Assembly (NCBI GenBank): GCA_023255235.1
Contig: JALRJA010000343.1
Coordinates: 1 to 5,793, forward strand
Origin: Flaviramulus sp.
Lineage (GTDB): Bacteria; Bacteroidota; Bacteroidia; Flavobacteriales; Flavobacteriaceae
Length of the DNA: 5,793 nucleotides
Direction: 5' to 3'
Shown: in pieces, positions 1 through 5,793 of the stretch
Layout of the letters: every line of letters begins with the position of its first letter
Position numbering within the stretch: position 1 is the first letter of the stretch
Position numbers and translations under genes: made by a program
Notes under the pieces: generated by a model
What the model was told of the DNA's origin: nothing
Database searches by the model: none
Seen by the model: only the letters and a program-made list of their open reading frames with translations

Positions 1-605
1 CCAACAGGATTCCCGCCAATAGCATCGTCTCTTCTGCCAACAAATGTTTCGCCTCTACGGAAACGCATGTGGCGAATAATCACATCGTGAGTATCAATCC
101 AAACCGATTCACCTGCTACACAAATACCATCACCTGGAGCAGTTTGCCCTGCAATAGTAATATATGGTGCACGTATAATTAATGGTGTTTTAAGTTTTAT
201 AATACCCGATACATTGAAAACAATTATTCTAGCACCACCTTTTTCACATGCTTCACGCAGAGTTCCTGCACCACCATCTTCAAGACTGGTTACTGTATAG
301 ACATTGCCACCACGACCACCAAAAGTGTACATACCACCACCTTCAGCACCTGGAAATGCAGGAATTTCAGCTTGAGGTAAATCGGTTGGTCTTCCTGCCC
401 ATGGCAAATAAGGTTTTCCTGCTTTTGCTTCTTGTTCAACAATTAATTTTGCTTTTTCCCAAGCCTCGTCAGAATGTTTATATGCTTCTGCTTTAATTGC
501 TTCTTCTTTTGCTCTATCTTCTGAAGTAAGCTTCGGATATTGTGCGTATGTATTAATTGCTATCAAAAACAACATACATAACATAAAATTACTCTTTCTC
601 ATCAT
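1..605 (-). CDS. Secreted family 1 polysaccharide lyase (pectate lyase-like), 3' end cut by window
   Basis: This is the N-terminal part (201 full codons) of an enzyme expected to cleave pectate-type polyuronates by beta-elimination outside the cytoplasm. Reading starts at the tandem ATG codons at 605 and 602, just after an A-rich leader, and stays open to the window edge. Residues 1-21 form a Sec signal peptide with a likely cut at TYA|Q. Residues 25-62 are charged and probably helical (many E, K and A). The parallel beta-helix domain begins near residue 83 with AFPGAEGGGMYTFGGRGG, followed by VTSLEDGGAGTLREAC (105-120), YITIAGQTAPGDG (148-160), DTHDVIIRHMRFRRGE (171-186) and RRDDAIGG (191-198). 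These are hallmarks of the Bacteroidota PL1 lyases. The main catalytic residues, including the arginine base and most calcium ligands, should lie in the missing part, so activity cannot be judged. The gene lies downstream of a susC/susD pair, which fits a pectin-targeting PUL. Pectate versus pectin preference is not decidable here. Confidence 0.9.
   Translation of the reverse strand, partial: MMRKSNFMLCMLFLIAINTYAQYPKLTSEDRAKEEAIKAEAYKHSDEAWEKAKLIVEQEAKAGKPYLPWAGRPTDLPQAEIPAFPGAEGGGMYTFGGRGGNVYTVTSLEDGGAGTLREACEKGGARIIVFNVSGIIKLKTPLIIRAPYITIAGQTAPGDGICVAGESVWIDTHDVIIRHMRFRRGETFVGRRDDAIGGNPV
543..605 (-). other. Sec signal peptide of the PL1 lyase
   Basis: Residues 1-21 consist of a basic start (MMRK), a hydrophobic core (about residues 7-17, rich in F, M, L and I) and a short polar end with TYA before Q22. 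This matches a signal peptidase I site. The cysteine at position 10 lies inside the hydrophobic core and is not placed like a lipobox cysteine, so export to the periplasm or outside is more likely than lipid anchoring. Confidence 0.75.
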
Positions 606-689
606 TAATCTTTTTTGTTTTTTATATGAAAAGCCAACTAACCTTACATGATAAGCCACACACTAAAAAATTTTGTATTTATTTATCTC

Positions 690-742
690 TTTAAAATAAA
701 ATTACCTGTATTTAAAACAAACACAGGTAATTTTATTTTAAA
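690..742 (-). terminator. Perfect 20-bp inverted repeat after susD, likely intrinsic terminator or processing hairpin
   Basis: Bases 690-709 pair without mismatch to 723-742, with a 13-base loop (710-722). The core ACAGGT/ACCTGT holds the only three G-C pairs; the rest of the stem is A/T. Read in the direction of the genes, the 3' arm runs ACAGGTAATTTTATTTTAAA, so the U-rich stretch of the transcript is the lower stem itself. This is a common layout for bidirectional terminators in AT-rich genomes. The hairpin begins 11 bases past the susD stop codon and lies 84 bases before the lyase start. It could end the susCD transcript, let part of it read through into the lyase gene, or protect the 3' end of susCD RNA. 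No convincing Bacteroidota promoter (a -7 box like TAnnTTTG with an upstream TTG) was found in 606-689. Confidence 0.7.
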
Positions 743-753
743 TACTTTTAATA

Positions 754-2709
754 TTAGTTAAGTGGGTCAAAAGTTCCTCCCCATCCTACTGTTTGTCTCA
801 AATATGGTGCCGAATCTAATAAACTTTGATAGATTCCGAAGAAGTAATATTCGTTATACCATTTGAATGAAAAACTTGCAGCATCAACATTATCTCTAAC
901 AATCACTTCAAAATGATTATCATATAAATAATCTAAATATTGAGCATATGTTGTAATTCCAGATGGATATGTAGTTGCATCTCTGTTAATTACAGGTGCA
1001 CTTGCTCCTAAAAACGGATCTGGATTAACTTGCGAATATTGTGTATTAACATCTTTTTTGGCAATAGTATAATACCCTTGTCTTCTGGAACCTTCAATTG
1101 GTGTTTGGTTTAATCTAGTACAAGTTCCAAAATCATTATTATAAAGTAACCAACGTCTTAAATCGTGGAAGCGTTTATTTTCATAAGCAAACTCAACTTT
1201 TCTTTCATTAATAACAGCTTCAAAATGTTGATCTCTTGTTGTTACACTTGCCAAACCATAATCTCCATCGCCATTTGTTACGCCAGCTCTAGCTCTAATA
1301 GTTTTTATATATCCTTTTCCTTCTGGAAGTTTGTCTATACCTATTGCAGATTCTGCTAGATTTAAAACTACCTCTGCAAAACGTATTTCCATGTAATCTG
1401 CTCCACTATTTTTAAAAGAATTAGTATTTGCAGAAAGGTCATTTGTAAACTTTCTAAGGTAAACCCCTGAATTATTTTGAACAATATCTGTAGGACGAAT
1501 AACACCATTAGGATCTGTATTAATATGCCAAAAATATGTCCAATTTCTGTAATTAGCATTCCCAGCATAAGGCCAAATACATCCATTATAAGCAAATGTA
1601 TGGTAAAAACGAGGATCTCTATTTCTGTAGAAGTGATTCAAATTTCCATTCGGATTATATGGTGTACCATCTGCCATTGGAAAAGCGTCCATAATATTTT
1701 TCGTTGGAGAAATGGTACCGTTACCTCCTTGTGGTCTTGAACGTGATTGATATTCTGTGTAGTTATTTTCACTAATATCAGAATTTGTAGCATCATTGTT
1801 AAACCCAAAAGCAAAGATTGATTCTTTGTTATTATCTTGAAACCACATGTTTTTCCAATCGGCATTCAAACCTTTTCCTGCAGCTAAACAGATGTTGTAA
1901 GCATCTAAATTAGCGTCATAAGCACGTTGCCATCTTGCTTTATCATCTGTTCTGTTAAATAATGGACTAGCCCACGTTAACAATACACGTCCTTTTAAAG
2001 CAGCAGCGGCAGAAGCTGTAATTCTACCAGCCTGTGCAGCAGTATATGGTCTTCCTGCTGTTAATAAGTTTTTCGCCATATCTAAATCTGAAACGATTTG
2101 ATTAATAACTTGTTCAGATGTACTTCTTGGAGTTTGTACACTTGGGTCATCAACATTAGCTCCTTGAACATTTAAAACTAATGGAACGCCACCATATAAT
2201 CTTACTAGCTCAAAATACTGCCATGCTCTCCAGAAATAAAACTGCCCTTTTATCTGATTTTTAAAATCTTCTTCTAAACCTGTATAATTATCTACATTAT
2301 CAAGATATAAATTACAGTGTCTAATTCTTGTATAAGCATCTGTTCTACTTGAACTAGATGTCATCTTTGTACCTAACGATTTTAAACAATTTGCTTCTGT
2401 AGCTGAAATTTGCGTCCATGCTTTGTTAATAACTACTTCTCCAGCTACTTCATCGGTAGCTTTTGCGAATAAATCACTATCAGAATGTTCGGCAGCTGCT
2501 TTTGACCACATTGCCATGTTTGAATTTCCCCCAGGAAACATTGCGTTATATAGATAGTCTAGATATTGTATAGCTAAAGACTCTTCTTGATATACTTTTA
2601 TATTAACACTGGAATAGTCCTTCTTTTCTTCAATAAAATCTGTACTACAGCTACTTAGCAATATTACAGCTAAAATTACTAGTAGATTATTTATTTTAAT
2701 ATTTTTCAT
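754..2709 (-). CDS. SusD/RagB-family surface glycan-binding lipoprotein
   Basis: This complete 651-residue protein should sit on the outside of the outer membrane and act as the substrate-binding lid of the SusC transporter encoded just upstream. Residues 1-20 are a lipoprotein signal peptide with lipobox LLSSC and lipidated Cys21. Recognisable SusD-fold segments follow in order: the helical stretch RIRHCNLYLDNV (128-139), GQFYFWRAWQYFELVRLYGGVPLV (155-178, the most conserved family motif), ALKGRVLLTWASPLFN (237-252), YMEIRFAEVVLNLAESA (439-455), INERKVEFAYENKRFHDLRRW (500-520), and the C-terminal YYFFGIYQSLLDSAPYLRQTVGW (621-643), which matches the usual family ending. The length is at the upper end for the family. 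Residues 365-400 are rich in W, Y, F and N, and could be part of the glycan-binding face (inference). The start at 2709 is supported by the signal peptide and lies 31 bases after the susC stop, so the two genes are almost certainly cotranscribed. No strong ribosome binding site is visible; the leader is A/T-rich, as is usual in this phylum. Confidence 0.96.
   Translation of the reverse strand: MKNIKINNLLVILAVILLSSCSTDFIEEKKDYSSVNIKVYQEESLAIQYLDYLYNAMFPGGNSNMAMWSKAAAEHSDSDLFAKATDEVAGEVVINKAWTQISATEANCLKSLGTKMTSSSSRTDAYTRIRHCNLYLDNVDNYTGLEEDFKNQIKGQFYFWRAWQYFELVRLYGGVPLVLNVQGANVDDPSVQTPRSTSEQVINQIVSDLDMAKNLLTAGRPYTAAQAGRITASAAAALKGRVLLTWASPLFNRTDDKARWQRAYDANLDAYNICLAAGKGLNADWKNMWFQDNNKESIFAFGFNNDATNSDISENNYTEYQSRSRPQGGNGTISPTKNIMDAFPMADGTPYNPNGNLNHFYRNRDPRFYHTFAYNGCIWPYAGNANYRNWTYFWHINTDPNGVIRPTDIVQNNSGVYLRKFTNDLSANTNSFKNSGADYMEIRFAEVVLNLAESAIGIDKLPEGKGYIKTIRARAGVTNGDGDYGLASVTTRDQHFEAVINERKVEFAYENKRFHDLRRWLLYNNDFGTCTRLNQTPIEGSRRQGYYTIAKKDVNTQYSQVNPDPFLGASAPVINRDATTYPSGITTYAQYLDYLYDNHFEVIVRDNVDAASFSFKWYNEYYFFGIYQSLLDSAPYLRQTVGWGGTFDPLN
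2617..2709 (-). other. Lipoprotein signal peptide and probable surface-export signal of SusD
   Basis: MKNIK precedes a hydrophobic core and the lipobox LLSSC, with Cys21 as the acylated residue. The mature protein starts CSTDFIEEKKD. Acidic residues soon after the cysteine are typical of the lipoprotein export signals that send Bacteroidota lipoproteins to the cell surface. The exact signal differs between genera, so surface placement rests mainly on SusD family membership. Confidence 0.8.
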
Positions 2710-2740
2710 TTTATATACTTTTTAAATATTTTAAGTCTAG

Positions 2741-5700
2741 TTAAAAACCAATATTAAGTCCTAATGAGTATGTTTTCAATACAGGATAATTATCATATGA
2801 ACCATAAGGTGTTAAACCATAATCTTTATATGGATTAAATAAAATAAATGGATTCATTGCTACTAAATTTAGTTTAAAACTACTAACTCCAGCTTTTTCA
2901 GTAATCTTTTTAGGCACTGAGTAACTTATATTAATATTTCTCATAACTAATCCAAAGTTACTTACTTCCCAAAACTTAGAACTTACAGTATTTATTGAAC
3001 CGTTATCTATGTACAGATTAGGTATTGTACCTGTTGGGTTTAAAGTTTCATGATACATATTTGCCCAAAAAGCAGGTCTGTTTTGGTAATTTCCAGTAAT
3101 TAAAGGTGATGAAAATGATTTTCTTGCAGTTCCGCTTACCTCTCTATAACCACCCCAACTAACACTTACTACGGTGTTTAAACTAAATTGTTTGTATGCT
3201 AATTTTATAGTTGATGCAAAGCCTTGTGGTCCTTTTGCTGCCTTACGTAATTGAACCTGATCCCATTGATCTACAATACCATCTTTAGCAGCAAATGTTC
3301 TTGTAGCAGGATCCCATGGCCCTCTTATATCTCTATAATACAACATTCCTGGTCTTAATTGACTAACTGTTTTTCCTAAAATTTGAGTAATTCCAGTTTC
3401 AGCTATGTAACTATCAATGTCTGATTGAGTTTTAAACATCCCAACATAATCATAACCCCAAGTACCTCTATCTCTATTTCCAGGTTGGTTTTGTAACCAT
3501 GGTGTCCATAAAGATGGATCTGAAAAATCTCCTTTAATTAAGTTATTATACCCCCAACCTATATTAAGGTTAACACCATAACTAAAATCTTTTCCTATAT
3601 CATCACTCCAGCCTAACCCTATTTCTGTACCCCAAGTATCATATTTACCAACGTTTGAAGCCGATGAAGCACCGCCTACAGTAAAAGGCACTCCAGAATT
3701 TAAATTCATAAGTATATTAGTACCTATGTTATAATAAGTTTCAGCACTTACTGATAATCTATTATCTAAAAATCTGGCTTCAAAACCAAAGTTTGTTTTT
3801 AACTCATCACTCCATTTAACATCTGGATTTGGAGCACCACTAGGCTCTAACCCTGAAGATGCTGCTGTATTACCTCCAAAAACAACACCTTTATCTCCTT
3901 TAAACGCAAATGATTGTAACCATAACCAGTTTTTAATATCATCTTTTCCTTGTAAACCTACAGAACCTCTAAATTTAAGAAAATCTATTGTATTGGATTT
4001 AAAAAAAGATTCTTTAGATATGATCCAACCACCTGAAATGGAATAAAAACTACCCCAATAATTTTTGGGTGCGAATTTAGCAGAGGCATCCGATCTATAT
4101 AAAAATTCTGCATAATATTTATTGTCATAATTATAATTAAATCTGCCAATATAACCCAAATCGCCTGCTTCACTTCTCCAGTTGAAGGTGTTCGAAGGGT
4201 CAATAGCACCTGTTGCTTGCCATAACATGCCGTCAGACCAATCTGGTGCTCCTGATTTGATGATACGCTCTTTATTGTATGATGTTTCAGATTTTTCAAC
4301 AGCAAATAATGCTGAAATGCTATGCTTACCAAAATCTTTTTCATAAGTGGTTTGAAAACGCGTTTGTTCTCTACCATTCCTATTATTGTCTATTAAAATT
4401 CTATCTCCATTTATAATTTCTTCTTCAAACCTAACAACGTTTGTTCCTAATGGCCCTGAACCACTTTCATAAAGAATATAGGTGTTTCCTGCTGGTACTC
4501 CAGCTACCGTAAGGTCATCATCAGCACCATAAAACTCATAAAGTTTATACCTATTACCTAATTGCGACCCACGACCAGCAGACTCTTGTCGTGAATAATT
4601 TGCTTTAAGTTTTAAACCCTTAATAAATGGTACTTCGTATTCTACATTTAAATTAACCGATACATTATTATCGGTACTAACAGCTAAATTCTGCAATCTT
4701 TGAATTTCTTCATAATGATACCCAATTAAATCGTCATTACCACTAGACCCAATTAATTGCGTTGGCAAACCATTAATATACATTGGTAAAAATGGTGTTC
4801 TATTTTGTAATTGCCTAAAATCGTTTTCAACATTTTCACTACCTATTTTACTAAAAGTACTACTTTGGTCTGTAAAATACCCTGATACTTGAAAATCTGC
4901 CTTAAACCCTCTTGCTAAATTAACACTAGACCCAGCTCTGAAAGACCATCTATCATAATTAAGTGTCCCTAAATTACCATCTTGAGTATAGTATGAAATA
5001 CCCCCAAAGTATGTAGCATCGTCTGACCCTCCTGTTAAATTAATATTATGTCTTTGTGTACTTGCTGATGTCCAATTATCATCTAAAGCATTAAAATTTA
5101 AAGTTTTAAAATGTTCTAACTCTTTCGGAGAGAAAAAATAATTACTATTTGGTACTGGATTTGTTGGATCATAAGTACTCCCTACAGATGGATTTTGCGT
5201 ATTCATGATGTTAAATACTTTTCCATACTCATAAGCATTTAACATTTCAGTTCTGTAAGTTTCATCAGATACTGAAAAATTCCCACTATAAGAAAATTTT
5301 GCAGGTCCTTTTTTCCCTCGTTTTGTTGTTACCAAAACCACACCTTGTGCTGATCTAGAACCGTAAATTGCTGCTGAAGCATCTTTTAAGAAAGAAATAC
5401 TTTCAACCTCTGAAGCATCTAAATTGTTAAATAAAGTATCATCGTTTTGCCCATTACTTGGATTTATTTGTACTACACCATCAATTACATATAATGGATT
5501 TAAACTACCTCCATCCTTTGCAAAAGTAGAGGGTTGGCGTATGGTAATTTGAGCTTGACTCCCTGGTCTTGATTCTCCACCAGAAACACTAACACCTAGT
5601 ACACGCCCAACAAGTGCTGACGCCAAATTACCTACAGGTAAATCTTCTATCTCGCTCATTTTTACTGTAGCAACAGAACCAGTAACAGCTTCTGGCTTTT

Positions 5701-5793
5701 GAGTACCATAACCTACTACTATTACTACTTCATCTAACGATTCTGTATCTTCTTTTAAAGTTACTTTTAAAATGGTTTTACCGTCAACAGAAT
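2741..5793 (-). CDS. SusC/RagA-family TonB-dependent outer-membrane transporter, 5' end cut by window
   Basis: This is the channel that imports oligosaccharides across the outer membrane, driven by TonB and capped by the SusD partner. The window holds 1016 full codons. The ATG at 5659 is internal: family-conserved sequence continues upstream of it without a stop, so the true start lies beyond 5793. Residues 1-15 are the tail of the N-terminal carboxypeptidase-regulatory-like domain. SLDEVVIVVGYGTQ (18-31) is the SusC hallmark at the TonB-box region. The plug follows: LASALVGRVLGVSVSGG (56-72), ITIRQPST (82-89), LYVIDGV (100-106), and ISFLKDASAAIYGSRSAQGVVLVTTKRG (132-159). The rest is a 22-strand-type barrel ending with RNINISYSVPKK (952-963) and YPVLKTYSLGLNIGF with a terminal Phe, the outer-membrane beta-signal recognised by the BAM machinery. 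Odd points are RQ in place of the common plug RG, and an insertion splitting the DxxG...DGIVD loop (821-846). The missing part should carry the signal peptide and most of the regulatory-like domain. A 31-base gap leads to susD. Substrate specificity cannot be read from this protein. Confidence 0.97.
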   Translation of the reverse strand, partial: SVDGKTILKVTLKEDTESLDEVVIVVGYGTQKPEAVTGSVATVKMSEIEDLPVGNLASALVGRVLGVSVSGGESRPGSQAQITIRQPSTFAKDGGSLNPLYVIDGVVQINPSNGQNDDTLFNNLDASEVESISFLKDASAAIYGSRSAQGVVLVTTKRGKKGPAKFSYSGNFSVSDETYRTEMLNAYEYGKVFNIMNTQNPSVGSTYDPTNPVPNSNYFFSPKELEHFKTLNFNALDDNWTSASTQRHNINLTGGSDDATYFGGISYYTQDGNLGTLNYDRWSFRAGSSVNLARGFKADFQVSGYFTDQSSTFSKIGSENVENDFRQLQNRTPFLPMYINGLPTQLIGSSGNDDLIGYHYEEIQRLQNLAVSTDNNVSVNLNVEYEVPFIKGLKLKANYSRQESAGRGSQLGNRYKLYEFYGADDDLTVAGVPAGNTYILYESGSGPLGTNVVRFEEEIINGDRILIDNNRNGREQTRFQTTYEKDFGKHSISALFAVEKSETSYNKERIIKSGAPDWSDGMLWQATGAIDPSNTFNWRSEAGDLGYIGRFNYNYDNKYYAEFLYRSDASAKFAPKNYWGSFYSISGGWIISKESFFKSNTIDFLKFRGSVGLQGKDDIKNWLWLQSFAFKGDKGVVFGGNTAASSGLEPSGAPNPDVKWSDELKTNFGFEARFLDNRLSVSAETYYNIGTNILMNLNSGVPFTVGGASSASNVGKYDTWGTEIGLGWSDDIGKDFSYGVNLNIGWGYNNLIKGDFSDPSLWTPWLQNQPGNRDRGTWGYDYVGMFKTQSDIDSYIAETGITQILGKTVSQLRPGMLYYRDIRGPWDPATRTFAAKDGIVDQWDQVQLRKAAKGPQGFASTIKLAYKQFSLNTVVSVSWGGYREVSGTARKSFSSPLITGNYQNRPAFWANMYHETLNPTGTIPNLYIDNGSINTVSSKFWEVSNFGLVMRNINISYSVPKKITEKAGVSSFKLNLVAMNPFILFNPYKDYGLTPYGSYDNYPVLKTYSLGLNIGF
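5699..5740 (-). other. TonB-box/SusC signature motif
   Basis: This codes for SLDEVVIVVGYGTQ, the segment joining the N-terminal domain to the plug in SusC proteins. It shows that the frame above 5659 is coding and that the gene runs off the window. The usual form is DEVVVVGYGTQ; here the hydrophobic run has one extra residue (VVIVV). Confidence 0.85.

Noticed and set aside
248..496. 82-codon plus-strand open frame
   Set aside because: It lies antisense to the PL1 gene, has a low-complexity L/H/Q-rich translation with no family features, and is explained by the coding pattern of the opposite strand.
606..689. Possible promoter for the lyase gene
   Set aside because: The stretch has A/T-rich pieces and a TAAGGTTAG-like sequence, but spacing and bases do not fit the Bacteroidota TTG / TAnnTTTG pattern well enough to call.
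1165..1865. Several short open frames on both strands within the SusD gene
   Set aside because: Each overlaps the intact SusD coding frame, has I/C/S-rich or L/Q-rich translations, and shows no homology that I recognise.
2710..2740. Possible regulatory structure between susC and susD
   Set aside because: The 31-base gap is A/T-rich with only weak self-complementarity. It is an ordinary intercistronic spacer for this gene pair.
3985..4377. 130-codon minus-strand open frame inside the SusC gene
   Set aside because: It is an alternative frame of strongly conserved SusC barrel sequence, with no recognisable domain and no start signal of its own.

Overview
The window looks like part of a polysaccharide utilization locus (PUL) from a low-GC member of the Bacteroidota, most likely a flavobacterium. 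The support is a SusC-type TonB-dependent transporter followed directly by its SusD-type lipoprotein partner, a pairing found only in this phylum. AT-rich DNA, A/T-rich intercistronic spacers and the absence of strong Shine-Dalgarno sequences fit the same group. Genus and habitat cannot be read from the sequence.

All genes lie on the minus strand, so transcription runs from high to low coordinates. From 5793 to 2741 is a SusC-like outer-membrane transporter. It is cut by the window edge: the signal peptide and most of the N-terminal carboxypeptidase-regulatory-like domain are missing, but the TonB-box region, plug and complete barrel are present. After a 31-base gap comes an intact SusD-like lipoprotein (2709 to 754). 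Eleven bases past its stop codon is a perfect 20-bp inverted repeat (690-742), a probable terminator or processing hairpin. From 605 to the window edge is the N-terminal third to half of a secreted family 1 polysaccharide lyase (pectate lyase-like), cut at its 3' end.

Taken together, the lyase would cut a pectin-type (galacturonan) chain outside the cytoplasm, SusD would hold the oligosaccharides at the cell surface as the lid on SusC, and SusC would import them into the periplasm using TonB energy. The substrate is inferred from the lyase family alone. Nothing points to a wholly new system: this is a recognisable PUL segment. The points most worth checking are the hairpin between susD and the lyase, and some variant motifs in the SusC plug and barrel.

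No RNA genes, insertion sequences, CRISPR arrays or attachment sites were seen. No non-coding stretch exceeds 150 bases.
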